Assembly: GCA_035946625.1 (NCBI GenBank)
Contig: DASYZE010000069.1
Span: forward strand, 22,186-86,185
Source: DASYXZ01 sp035946625
GTDB lineage: Bacteria > Acidobacteriota > Terriglobia > UBA7540
Length of the DNA: 64,000 nucleotides
Direction of reading: 5' to 3'
The notes below the pieces were generated by a model, which ran no database searches, was not told where the DNA came from, and saw only the letters and a list, made by a program, of their open reading frames with translations. Position numbers and translations under genes: made by a program. Numbering within the stretch: the stretch's first letter is position 1; every line of letters begins with the position of its first letter. Below are positions 17,050 through 25,235 of the stretch, one piece after another.

Positions 17050-17256
17050 ATGAGCAGAAAGACCTTGCTGGTAGAGATGTGCAACATGATCGAAAAAATG
17101 AGTGAGCGGCAGAGGATCGCCCGGGTTAGAAAACTGGCCCTCAATTCAGTGGAAGACGCGAAATTCATTCGGCAATATTTCCCAAAACTCTTTGTGGAAG
17201 CTTTCCCAACCCCGTTCACCTCAGTGAGTTCCGAAGAAACAAGCAGCGCGCTGTAA
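17050..17256 (+). CDS. Small hypothetical protein
   Basis: 68 residues (MSRKTLLVEMCNMIEKMSER...). A near-perfect AAAGGAGGTG at 17036-17044 sits 5 nt before the ATG, strong support for translation. The composition is mainly helical with a Ser-rich C-terminus (FTSVSSEETSSAL). No family recognised. It stands alone between two intergenic regions and has an inverted repeat upstream. Confidence 0.55.
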   Translation: MSRKTLLVEMCNMIEKMSERQRIARVRKLALNSVEDAKFIRQYFPKLFVEAFPTPFTSVSSEETSSAL

Positions 17257-17338
17257 GATGGCGTCGGCTTGCGGATCCCATTCTCAAATCATCTTTTGAC
17301 GACCAATCTACTTTCAAACTTGGGGCTGGGCTGGCTAC

Positions 17339-17355
17339 TTAAAGTATTACTTTAA
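17339..17355. repeat. AT dyad, perfect copy
   Basis: TTAAAGTATTACTTTAA with both 8-bp arms intact, intergenic. No GC dyad is found at the expected 5-nt distance on either side. Confidence 0.8.
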
Positions 17356-17524
17356 CTATTGAATCTTAACGAGTCAAACTGCTTGCAAAGTCAAAATATG
17401 AACTGAATCCGAAGTGCGATCCGCCAAATCGCAAGGGCAACTTTAGCTCGTGTTTTACCGCAGGATTTCTGGGTAATTAACCTCCCGGATTGGATTGAGA
17501 AGCCAGGTCTCCTTGAGGCTGAAC

Positions 17525-17560
17525 TTAAAGTATTTCCTGAAGAATTGTCGCCGCGCCGAC
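17525..17560. repeat. Bipartite palindromic element, copy 2 (reverse)
   Basis: AT part TTAAAGTATTTCCTGAA (17525-17541), spacer GAATT, GC dyad GTCGCCGCGCCGAC (17547-17560). Read on the minus strand it is GC dyad, AATTC, AT part, with the same 5-nt spacing as the other copies. One arm of the AT part is decayed. Confidence 0.8.
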
Positions 17561-17686
17561 ATTGAAAGGTGGTGCAAGGTTTTGGGTGCGAGGTTTTAGG
17601 GAAATACAAGTCCCAAAGACAGGCTTAGGGGACACTATTCCCGCCCTGACGCCCAACACCCTCGCCACTGGCATCTATTTCTTCTC

Positions 17687-19849
17687 TCACCCAAAATCCT
17701 CCGTCAACTCGATGGTCAGCCAGCCTTCATGCGGGATAATTTGGACGGGCAATTCATGCACCCAGAGCGCCACTTGAATCTGAGCCTTGTCCTCTGACTT
17801 CAAGCCCAGATGGCGAAAATCCAGCCTCGCCTCCAGGACCCGGGCAAACGCCACTTGCGGTCCCTGGATGGGGGCTGAGACAACTTCCGATGGAAAGTCC
17901 CCCTGGGAGAATTCAATCGCCTCGATCTTGCCTCCTTTAACGGTGGCATGCAATCGGGACTGCAGCCTGCAACAAACATTCACGCGAATCTGAAATTCAT
18001 CGTGCTCCCCCAGAAAATTTGCGCTCAAATCCAGGCGCAAGTAGAGGGCTTCGTGGCTGTATCCAAAGTAAAGGGCCTCAAAGTACTGGGCCGCGCCGTG
18101 CATTGACCCCGCGCGAGCGTCGGGGGTGTAAACCCCAGCCCCGAGCCACTCAAAATAGGTAGACACTCTGCCGTCAATCACCGGCTCGATCATCCCGGTA
18201 GGTCGGACCAGCACATCCCGAGCTTCAATGCGCTTGATGGGTTCGGCCAAGCCGTCCGGCGGACTGCCGCCCAGGAGGCGGTAAATGTTGCTTAAGTGGG
18301 TGCGATACAAAATGTCGAATTGCTCGTCATTGGGAGTGGAATGTTCCGGCCCGTACCACCAGTTCCAATCGCTGCCCTCTGCTATGCGAAGTTCTTCCAG
18401 AGCCATGTTCACTGCCTCGGGCTTGAGGCCGGGATTTTCGGCGTTTATGGAGAAGAAGTCGCGCGCGTCGTTCAGCAGGTCCCAGGCGCGGTTGTCCTCC
18501 CCGGCGCCAATCCAAACGTCAAAATTCGCGTTAATCCATGAGCCAGGCACAATATGCTTCAGGCTTCCCTGCTCCGTCACTCCCAGAGCTTCGCTTGCGG
18601 TCAAGGCTTGCAAATTGGGGTCACTCTGAATTAATCGGTAAAAACTCTTCAGAAACTCGCGCCCGTTGCCGGGAAAGAATTCCCATGCGTTCTCGCCGTC
18701 CAGAATGATGGATACCACAGCCGGTCGGTCACCCGTGCTCTTGGCGGCGCAGGTAATCCGATGGTGGAGGTCCGCAGCCGCAGCTTGGGGATCCATGTGT
18801 GAATAGACAAACCCGATGAGGTCGGAAAGTTCGTGATCGCGGAAAAATATGGAAATTTTTTCCTCACCAGATTCGAAGCGGTGGGGACGGTAAAGCTCGC
18901 CCCCGCCCCACAGGGTCCCATCTTGCTGGCGGTGAAATCCGATTGCCAGCGAGCGGCCAAGCACCCCTTCGTCCGTGGCCGTCCACTCAAATCCCTCCGC
19001 CGCCGCGAGCCGCAATACCTCGTCCGAAACGCTGCCTTCACTCGGCCAAAGCCCGCGCGGCCGGCTCCCAAAAACACGTTCGTGCAGCTTGAGGGCGGAT
19101 CGCAATTGGCCTTGCGCATCCTCCGGATGGATAAAGGGCCGCCGCGGTAACCGCACTCCGGGGTGGGATTCCGCCGCAACGTTGGTGTTGCAAATCAGAG
19201 GAAGAATTGGATGATAGAATGGCGAGGTTGAAATTTCCACCTGGCCGGCCTGCGCAGCCCTCTTATATTCTTCAAGTGTTACTTTAAATAATTCTAATTC
19301 CTTGTTACGAAGAATAGACTTATCATATTCTGAAAATAGCTTCCCCTGACTAACCAAGCGCTTTAATTCCGGATCATTGGCCAGGTAGTTTTCGTCAAAC
19401 CATGCAAGTTGAGAAAGCACTTGAAGGTCACGCAGATCCTGGAGCGCAAAGGTCCGAGCCGGGTCCGCGCCCGCCATTATCGAGCGGGAGCGGCGATAAA
19501 GTTCCTTAAACCTTGGGTAACGATTCATCAAGTTTTCATGATTGAGTTGGAAGGCAAATCCCAGCAGCCCCTCGCGGTCGTCGCGGGTCAACTGCTCAGA
19601 GGGCGTAAAGGCAATTCTCAGGCTTTCTTCACGAGCCTCATCCCGCGCGTATTCCTCCAGTTGCGTTACCAGTGATGGAACCATGTTGAAGGTTACATGC
19701 ACGCCGGGAAATTCGCGCAAAATGGCCACCATCCCGTAATAATCCTTCAGAGCGTGGAGTCGGGTCCAAGGCATGGTGTAAACGCCCTCGGCCAGATCCT
19801 TGTACAAGGGCTGGTGCATATGCCACAGCAGCATCAAATAATTTTTCAT
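17687..19849 (-). CDS. Glycoside hydrolase family 57 protein
   Basis: 720 residues. N-terminal MKNYLMLLWHMHQPLY is the family's first conserved region; GLWPSEGSVSDEVL (~270) carries the expected catalytic nucleophile Glu, ATDEGVLGRS the next region, and SIILDGENAWEFFP (~390) the acid/base Asp. GH57 enzymes are retaining alpha-amylases, amylopullulanases or branching enzymes acting on alpha-1,4-glucans; the C-terminal ~220 residues (after ~510) look like an added beta-domain as in DOMON-type extensions. No signal peptide, so it is probably cytoplasmic and used for glycogen-like polymers. An AT dyad copy lies in the coding region at 19271-19287. Confidence 0.9.
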   Translation of the reverse strand: MKNYLMLLWHMHQPLYKDLAEGVYTMPWTRLHALKDYYGMVAILREFPGVHVTFNMVPSLVTQLEEYARDEAREESLRIAFTPSEQLTRDDREGLLGFAFQLNHENLMNRYPRFKELYRRSRSIMAGADPARTFALQDLRDLQVLSQLAWFDENYLANDPELKRLVSQGKLFSEYDKSILRNKELELFKVTLEEYKRAAQAGQVEISTSPFYHPILPLICNTNVAAESHPGVRLPRRPFIHPEDAQGQLRSALKLHERVFGSRPRGLWPSEGSVSDEVLRLAAAEGFEWTATDEGVLGRSLAIGFHRQQDGTLWGGGELYRPHRFESGEEKISIFFRDHELSDLIGFVYSHMDPQAAAADLHHRITCAAKSTGDRPAVVSIILDGENAWEFFPGNGREFLKSFYRLIQSDPNLQALTASEALGVTEQGSLKHIVPGSWINANFDVWIGAGEDNRAWDLLNDARDFFSINAENPGLKPEAVNMALEELRIAEGSDWNWWYGPEHSTPNDEQFDILYRTHLSNIYRLLGGSPPDGLAEPIKRIEARDVLVRPTGMIEPVIDGRVSTYFEWLGAGVYTPDARAGSMHGAAQYFEALYFGYSHEALYLRLDLSANFLGEHDEFQIRVNVCCRLQSRLHATVKGGKIEAIEFSQGDFPSEVVSAPIQGPQVAFARVLEARLDFRHLGLKSEDKAQIQVALWVHELPVQIIPHEGWLTIELTEDFG
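19271..19287. repeat. AT dyad inside the GH57 gene
   Basis: On the coding strand it reads TTAAAGTAACACTTGAA, encoding the FKVTLE region. The T-to-G change in the second arm turns what would be CTT TAA (stop) into CTT GAA. Confidence 0.7.
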
Positions 19850-19910
19850 GTTGGTTATGGCGAGGTGTTTCCTGTTCCCTTTTCGGCCGCCTATGTTAGC
19901 ATATTATGGA

Positions 19911-19985
19911 GATTGACGATTGTCGATTTACGATTCAGAAATCGCCACCATGGTAAGGGCAATCGGCAATCGAAAATCGACAAGC
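19911..19985. repeat. Inverted pair of heptad arrays (unit GATTNNN)
   Basis: Left array: GATTGAC, GATTGTC, GATTTAC, GATTCAG (19911-19938). Right array: GGCAATC, GGCAATC, GAAAATC, GACAAGC (19958-19985), the complementary unit. Loop 19 nt. It lies directly before the lptFG start. Twenty bases of the right array (19960-19979) recur exactly at 61124-61143. Confidence 0.8.
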
Positions 19986-19996
19986 ATCCCCCGGTT

Positions 19997-22309
19997 ATGC
20001 GCATCCTCTCCCGCTATATCTTCAAGGAAATCTTCTTCCATTCGTTGCTGGGACTGCTCATCTTCACCTTCGTCATTTTTATTCCCCACATCAGCTACCT
20101 GCTGGAGATCCTCGTCCGGCACAACATATCAATCGAGGACATTTCCATACTATTTATGTTGCCGATTCCGCGGATCGTGGTGCTCACCATCCCCATGGCC
20201 GTCCTGGTTGGAACCTTGATCGGGCTCAGCCGTATGGCGGCGGACGGTGAAGTGATCGCGGTACGCGCTTCCGGAATTGGTCTGGGCCAGTTCGTTCGAC
20301 CCGTCATGGTTTTTGCCGTGCTGGGGTGGGCAGCTACTTCATGGATGAGCTTGTCTCTGGCGCCGCGAGCCGGCCGAAAACTGAATCAGATGGAGGAGGG
20401 GTTGAAGTCCAGCCAGGCTCCCTATGAAATTCAGCCCCGAGTCTTCCTGGAACAATTTCCCAACCTTCTGATCTATCTCGAGGATGTCTCCGGCTCCCAT
20501 TCAAAGTGGACCGGCGTGTTCATTGCCGATTCAACTCACGGCGATCCACCGAAAATCACCCTGGCAGAACGGGGCCTCCTGGTTTCGGATCCCGCGTCCA
20601 ATCGCCTGATGCTCCACTTGGAACAGGGGACAACCCACGAAATTGACCCCCAAAGTCCCGGACGTTACTCGGTGGTTTCTTTCTCCGATACTGACATCCC
20701 CATTCCTCTGGAACCATCGAGCGCCGCCACGCTTGACCGCCAGACGCCGCCCACCATGTCGCTGCACCGATTGACGGAAATGGCGCGGGCGTCGGCAAAC
20801 GCCACCCTGCGCCAGAACGCGCTGGTGGAGTTACACTATCGCTTCGCCCTTCCCGTGGCATCGCTGGTCCTGGCACTGGTGGGAATCCCTCTGGGCCTCT
20901 TCACCCGCAAGGGCGGCAAAGCTTCGGGCGTGATGCTCACCATCCTGCTGGTTTTCATCTATTACATTTTAATGGCGTTTGGACGGAGCCTGGCCCTCCA
21001 GGGACGCATCCCGCCTGCCATCGGGCTGTGGCTGGCCAACGCTGTCTTTGCCTTGGGCGGTTCTTTGATGCTCACCAATCTGCGCCGCTTCAGGATGCGC
21101 CTTCATTTCATTCAGGATTGGCTGATGGACCTCGCCAAGCGCTGGGAAAGTCATCAGCAGACCTCGGGCAAACGGATGGCGCCCCTTGCCATCCTGAACC
21201 CGCAGTCCTCCCGGCGTTTATTTCAGATCCTCGACGGTTACATTATCCGCAGTTGGCTGTTCTATTTCTTTGCCCTCATCGTGACTTTCATCGGCATTTA
21301 CATGATTTTCGACTTCTTCCAGCTTCTGGGAGACATCGTTCACAACCACATCGCTCCGCTGGTGGTGGCGAATTATTACATTTACCTGATCCCCCAAATC
21401 ATCTACTTAATGCTTCCCTGGAGCACTCTGGTGGCGACGCAAGTTAATTTCGGGATTCTGACCAAAACCAATCAGGTGACCGCCATCAAGGCCACCGGAA
21501 CCAGTTTGTATCGCCTGGCAGTTCCCATCCTCCTGGCGGCTACAGTGGCCAGCGCGGGCATGTTCATCATGGAAGACAATTACTTGCCGCAGACCAACCA
21601 GCGCCAGGACGCTCTGAGAAATCAGATCAAGGGCAAGCCTGCCCAAACTTATCTCCGGCCCGACCGCCAATGGATTTTCGGACAGGGCGAGCGAATCTAC
21701 AATTATCGCTTCTTCGACGCCGACCATGACGTTTTCGCCAACCTGTCCGTGTTTGAACTCGATCCGAAGACCTTCAAACTCACACGACGGATTTACGCCC
21801 AACGCGCCTTTTGGGAGACCAATCTGCACCGCTGGGTGCTGGAACAAGGATGGGTGCGCGACCTGGACGGGGACAGGGTGGCCAAATTCACTCCATTTGC
21901 CGTGTCCACCTTCGATGAATTCACCGAAGAGCCGCCCTATTTCAAGAAGGAGGTGAAACCTTCGGCGCAGATGAGCGCCTTCGAGCTGCGCCGCTATATC
22001 TCGGAGTTGAGCCGCAGCGGCTTTGACGTGGTGCGCCTTTCGGTCCAGTTCTATCGCAAATTCTCCTTCCCTCTCATGGCTTTTGTGGTAGTCCTCATCG
22101 GAATTCCTTTCTCGTTTACCACCGGGAGCAAGGGGGCGCTTTCCGGAATCGCCCTGAGCATCGGCATTGCCATTGTGTACTTTTCCACCGCCGGGCTCTT
22201 TGAGGCCATGGGCAACTTGAGCCAGCTTCCCCCCGTGGTGGCCGCCTGGTCCCCGGATGTTTTGTTTGGCTTGGGGGGAATGTACTTGCTGCTGCGGGTT
22301 CGGACGTAA
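19997..22309 (+). CDS. LptF-LptG fusion, LPS export permease
   Basis: 770 residues from ATG 19997 (the frame is open far upstream, through a repeat array). Two YjgP/YjgQ permease domains in tandem. Domain 1 (~1-395): RYIFKEIFFHSLLGLLIF, then MLPIPRIVVLTIPMAVLVGTLIG, beta-jellyroll region, and C-terminal helices with GIPLGLFTRKGGKASGVMLT. Domain 2 (~410-770): LDGYIIRSWLFYFFALIVTF, LPWSTLVATQVNFGILTKTNQVTAIKA, jellyroll, IGIPFSFTTGSKGALSGIALSI. LptF and LptG normally are separate inner-membrane partners that, with LptB, extract lipopolysaccharide; here both are one chain. The ATPase LptB is not in the window. Confidence 0.9.
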   Translation: MRILSRYIFKEIFFHSLLGLLIFTFVIFIPHISYLLEILVRHNISIEDISILFMLPIPRIVVLTIPMAVLVGTLIGLSRMAADGEVIAVRASGIGLGQFVRPVMVFAVLGWAATSWMSLSLAPRAGRKLNQMEEGLKSSQAPYEIQPRVFLEQFPNLLIYLEDVSGSHSKWTGVFIADSTHGDPPKITLAERGLLVSDPASNRLMLHLEQGTTHEIDPQSPGRYSVVSFSDTDIPIPLEPSSAATLDRQTPPTMSLHRLTEMARASANATLRQNALVELHYRFALPVASLVLALVGIPLGLFTRKGGKASGVMLTILLVFIYYILMAFGRSLALQGRIPPAIGLWLANAVFALGGSLMLTNLRRFRMRLHFIQDWLMDLAKRWESHQQTSGKRMAPLAILNPQSSRRLFQILDGYIIRSWLFYFFALIVTFIGIYMIFDFFQLLGDIVHNHIAPLVVANYYIYLIPQIIYLMLPWSTLVATQVNFGILTKTNQVTAIKATGTSLYRLAVPILLAATVASAGMFIMEDNYLPQTNQRQDALRNQIKGKPAQTYLRPDRQWIFGQGERIYNYRFFDADHDVFANLSVFELDPKTFKLTRRIYAQRAFWETNLHRWVLEQGWVRDLDGDRVAKFTPFAVSTFDEFTEEPPYFKKEVKPSAQMSAFELRRYISELSRSGFDVVRLSVQFYRKFSFPLMAFVVVLIGIPFSFTTGSKGALSGIALSIGIAIVYFSTAGLFEAMGNLSQLPPVVAAWSPDVLFGLGGMYLLLRVRT

Positions 22310-22328
22310 GTGCCCGAAAACAGTTTTT

Positions 22329-22361
22329 GTCCGCTCGTCTAAAGTTAAAGCAATACTTTAA
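22329..22361. repeat. Bipartite palindromic element, copy 3 (degenerate GC part)
   Basis: GC part GTCCGCTCGTC (22329-22339) is decayed, spacer TAAAG, AT dyad TTAAAGCAATACTTTAA (22345-22361). The 5-nt spacing is kept. Confidence 0.65.
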
Positions 22362-22408
22362 GTATCAAGATTCAACACTTTATTTTGGCCCTAACTTCGA
22401 ACTATCCG

Positions 22409-22770
22409 CTACCCCGCCCTCACCCCATCGGGAAGAGTCACTTCGGGTACGGCCAACACAGTAGTCAATCCATCCGCATATCCATTATCGAACAGCGTGA
22501 CTTCTGAAACTTCACCCTTCACCTTCCGCGGCTCGAGGTTAACCACCAACAAGGTCTGCTTCCCTTCAATCTCCTTGGGTCAGCGCGCTCGGCCTTGAGC
22601 CCGGCCAGAATCGTTCGATACTGATCCACAAAATTCACCCTCAGTCTTATCAGTTTGGCCGATCCACGCACGTCTTCGACTTGATCGATACTCCCCACCC
22701 TGATTTCAAGTTTGTGCAAAGCGTCCGCCGTCACTGTGGGTTTGACCGTCGCGGGCTTGAAATGAGCCAT
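22409..22770 (-). pseudogene. CsaA-like tRNA-binding (EMAP) protein, frameshifted
   Basis: From the ATG at 22770 the frame reads MAHFKPATVKPTVTADALHK, LEIRVGSIDQVE, LRVNFVDQYRTILAGLKAERADP, matching the OB-fold tRNA-binding domain of CsaA-like proteins. At about 22580 one base is missing within a C-run; shifting frame restores KEIEGKQTLLVVNLEPRKVK, GEVSEVTLFDNGYADGL and VPEVTLPDGVRAG with a stop at 22409. The restored protein would be about 120 residues, the usual CsaA size. Either a recent inactivation or a single-base assembly error. Confidence 0.8.
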
Positions 22771-22820
22771 ACTCCTCCCTCTCTCCCGAGGGCCTGATTG
22801 TAAGGCTGGCCGCAAGCCAT

Positions 22821-22856
22821 GTGATGCAATACTTTAAGAATTGTCGGCACGTCGAC
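22821..22856. repeat. Bipartite palindromic element, copy 4 (reverse)
   Basis: AT part GTGATGCAATACTTTAA (22821-22837; one arm decayed), spacer GAATT, GC dyad GTCGGCACGTCGAC (22843-22856). The spacer is identical to copy 2. Confidence 0.75.
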
Positions 22857-22866
22857 AGAACAATAT

Positions 22867-22887
22867 AGAGTGGCAAGTGGCCAGTGG
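22867..22887. repeat. Heptad array (unit NNAGTGG), 3 units
   Basis: AGAGTGG, CAAGTGG, CCAGTGG in tandem with period 7, between a bipartite element and an AT dyad. Confidence 0.6.
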
Positions 22888-22924
22888 TGAACTGGCAAGA
22901 CTGAACCGTTTCACTCGGCTGAAG

Positions 22925-22941
22925 TTAAAGTATTACTTGAT
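22925..22941. repeat. AT dyad, intergenic
   Basis: TTAAAGTATTACTTGAT; the second arm carries the same T-to-G change as the coding copies. Confidence 0.7.
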
Positions 22942-23075
22942 ACCCTGGAAGGGAAGGCTGAAAACCATCAATCCCCACTGAAGCTTGGTCGCTGACATAA
23001 TCAAACTCGATCGAGGTGGAACGCCCCTTCAAATGATGCTGGGCCAATACTGGTTTTTTTGGCCAAGGGAATGCA

Positions 23076-23696
23076 TTACGCCTCTTCGTTTTCGAAATCG
23101 CCGGGCGAGCCGTAATCTGCTTCGGGAAGGTATTGGTCGCGGTCGTATGCCGGGTCAACGTGATCGGGCAGTTGCGCATCAGGAAACTGCTCCAGCCAGT
23201 CGCGGCGATACTCATCGTCGGCGTAAAATTTCAGGTAAAGCTCAGTATCTTCTTCACTACCCGAACCCAGCAGAGGGATTTGGCAGTTTGTGCCTTCGAG
23301 ATGAGTGAGGTCTTTGGTTTCCTCCCGTAAAATGTCAGTCCAGAGCAAGGTGTAAAGCTCACGGTCGCTGAGGTGGTTGGTTTCATGCAGAAAGGCGCGA
23401 AACGTGGCCAGCTTGTCAATCACTTCCCAAAGCTTCAGCGACAAGTCGCCATCGTCCAGCGCCTCAGGCGCCGGCAAGTTGACGGCAGAATCCTCAAGCT
23501 GCTTAAAGTGCGTCGTCTCCGGCGCCTCGTCTATGTCATCCACATGGTTCCAAAAGCCTTCTTCGACTTCCGGCAGCAAGTCGCTAATCTTGCCCTCCAT
23601 CATGGGCGCGTCCCCAGGGTCTTTTGCGGGCTGTTTAAGCTTTTGAATTCTCTCTTCGCGATTTCCGGGCAGATGCTCAAAATCATGGGTAGGCAT
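23076..23696 (-). CDS. Hypothetical acidic protein
   Basis: 206 residues from the ATG at 23696, supported by AGGAAG 10-15 nt upstream; the frame is open to 23930 but that stretch has no ribosome site. Starts MPTHDFEHLPGNREERIQKL. A helical middle (KLWEVIDKLATFRAFLHETNHLSDRELYTLLWTDIL) is followed by a very acidic tail (DHVDPAYDRDQYLPEADYG...FENEEA). No transmembrane segment or catalytic motif. I do not recognise a family. AT dyads lie on both sides. Confidence 0.6.
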   Translation of the reverse strand: MPTHDFEHLPGNREERIQKLKQPAKDPGDAPMMEGKISDLLPEVEEGFWNHVDDIDEAPETTHFKQLEDSAVNLPAPEALDDGDLSLKLWEVIDKLATFRAFLHETNHLSDRELYTLLWTDILREETKDLTHLEGTNCQIPLLGSGSEEDTELYLKFYADDEYRRDWLEQFPDAQLPDHVDPAYDRDQYLPEADYGSPGDFENEEA

Positions 23697-23981
23697 ATCA
23701 CGCTTCCTAAATTTGGCCTTTGGGCTGAAGCCAATTCTTGGCACTCCCAAGGTAGATGCTAATTCGGTGACCAATGAATGCATGAGTTTTTCATCGGGAG
23801 ATGCAAAGGGCGTGATTCTGCTACCTTCCGGCGGGTTGACTGATCCGCTGAAGTTTCTAGATTGCGCCCGGGTTGCCGCACAACTTTTCGGACAGATCGT
23901 ATCCTTCACGTCCAGCCCCCGGATGTCCAAGGGCGACTGCCTTGTGCATAGGGGGTAAAAAAGGAAGCCCCTGCCAGGCAG

Positions 23982-23998
23982 TTAAAGTAATACTTTAA
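23982..23998. repeat. AT dyad, perfect copy
   Basis: TTAAAGTAATACTTTAA, both arms intact, extended by G/C to GTTAAAG...CTTTAAC, intergenic. Confidence 0.85.
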
Positions 23999-24066
23999 CT
24001 AAGGACCTGAGCCCTTTTGGCAAAATCCTGAATGAGAGCTGAAGGCAATGCGAATGCTTGGAATTA

Positions 24067-24981
24067 CTATTCTTTCGATGCAATCTTGCGGAGGGTGGCG
24101 GCGCTTCCGGGCGCAACGCGAAACGTCATGCCGTTGAAAAGGAAATCGACGGTGTAAGCCGGCGGTTGGGTTGGTTTGAATTCCTCATCGCATTTGTTCC
24201 GCAACCGCGCCGGAACCGTAGCCTGCCCCCAGCGCACCGTCACCCGCAAGTCGGGCTTCCCATCACCGTTCAAATCGGGAAAATCGAGTCTCTCGAAGTA
24301 AGAGATTGAAACTCGGTCCGACTGGCAGGCATTTCCCAAAGTATCTTCCACCTGGAGGAGAGTATGTTCGGCGGGGTCGGGCTTCACGGAAAAGTCGCAC
24401 GTTGAAATCCAGCCCGTCGTCGTCCCTTGCCCTGTGTAGCCGCCCTGGTCGAGCACGATGTCCAGGCCGTCCGTGCGCGCGAAGCTCCGCACCATGCCGA
24501 CCACCCCCTCCGCGTAACGCACCCGCCGCCACTTTGCGCCAGCCCTTGCAAGCAGCAACATCCCGCCGAAATTGGCGGCGTGCGGCTCGCATCCGAAGAA
24601 TTCGGCAAGCACCTCGTTTGCCCCCGGCTTGGTAAACGAGCCTTCCAGCACTTTACGAAGTTCGAAGTCGGGCTCATTGCCTTGGCTTGGCGACTGTCCG
24701 GCAAAACCGGTGAATGAGGGACAGCCCCCGCACCCATAGCCCACGCCCTTCTTCAAAACTTCTTTTCTGATTTGGCCCGCGCAGACCGTTTGCAGGATGG
24801 CCATCGCTTCTGCCTCGTCCGGGAGATGCGATTCTGCCGCGCGCGCGGGAGTAGTTGCGAGGAGACTGAGCAAGAGGGCGGCAGCGATCGAGATTGAAGA
24901 GTGGAGTGGATTTACCTGGCCATACCCAAGGCGCGAAAACTTGGATTGGCTATGAAGAAGCGCCATGCGATCCAATTTCAT
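24067..24981 (-). CDS. Secreted hypothetical protein with FG-GAP-like Ca-binding loop
   Basis: 304 residues as open; a hydrophobic segment at ~28-48 (SISIAAALLLSLLATTPARAAE) looks like a signal peptide, which suggests the real start may be a later codon near residue 25. The mature part has a Cys-rich patch (VCAGQIRKE...GVGYGCGGCPSFTGF), then beta-rich sequence and a calcium-type loop LDFPDLNGDGKPDLRVTVRW as in FG-GAP repeats. Six or more cysteines suggest disulphides. Function unknown. Confidence 0.65.
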   Translation of the reverse strand: MKLDRMALLHSQSKFSRLGYGQVNPLHSSISIAAALLLSLLATTPARAAESHLPDEAEAMAILQTVCAGQIRKEVLKKGVGYGCGGCPSFTGFAGQSPSQGNEPDFELRKVLEGSFTKPGANEVLAEFFGCEPHAANFGGMLLLARAGAKWRRVRYAEGVVGMVRSFARTDGLDIVLDQGGYTGQGTTTGWISTCDFSVKPDPAEHTLLQVEDTLGNACQSDRVSISYFERLDFPDLNGDGKPDLRVTVRWGQATVPARLRNKCDEEFKPTQPPAYTVDFLFNGMTFRVAPGSAATLRKIASKE

Positions 24982-25051
24982 CGCGGACCTCCGGCAAGAA
25001 CAACGTGCACGTCACGCGCACGTCAAAGATAAAATACTCGGATTCCCGAAT

Positions 25052-25111
25052 GTCGCCGCGTCGACAAATCCTAAAGTTATGCTTGAAGCGAAAGTTAAAG
25101 CTTTACTTTAA
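25052..25111. repeat. Bipartite palindromic element, copy 5, with a second AT dyad
   Basis: GC dyad GTCGCCGCGTCGAC (25052-25065), spacer AAATC, degenerate AT part CTAAAGTTATGCTTGAA (25071-25087), 7 nt, then a further AT dyad TTAAAGCTTTACTTTAA (25095-25111). It is the only copy with two AT parts in series. Confidence 0.8.
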
Positions 25112-25117
25112 CCACAA

Positions 25118-25188
25118 GAAATCCGCAGATTACTCAGGTTACGCAAATTTAAAAACGCACCTTCGAAATCCGTGTAATCTGCGATTTC
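25118..25188. repeat. Inverted repeat with 9-bp internal period (CGCAGATTA class)
   Basis: CGCAGATTAC at 25124-25133 pairs with GTAATCTGCG at 25174-25183, flanked by GAAATC/ATTTC. The left side is a nonamer array: CGCAGATTA, CTCAGGTTA, CGCAAATTT. It belongs to the same class as the pair at 7931-8011. Confidence 0.65.
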
Positions 25189-25205
25189 ATTTATTTCTTC
25201 CCGAT

Positions 25206-25233
25206 GCCCTAACCCCTAATTCCTAATCCCTGT
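25206..25233. repeat. Heptad array (unit NNCCTAA), 4 units
   Basis: GCCCTAA, CCCCTAA, TTCCTAA, TCCCTGT with period 7, ending next to the ppdK stop codon at 25236. Confidence 0.75.
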
Positions 25234-25235
25234 TT

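Larger units (their letters stand above)
17257..17686. other. Intergenic region with two palindromic elements
   Basis: 430 bp at the convergent junction between the small gene and the GH57 gene. It holds the AT dyad at 17339-17355 and a bipartite element at 17525-17560. No coding sequence is supported. Confidence 0.5.
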
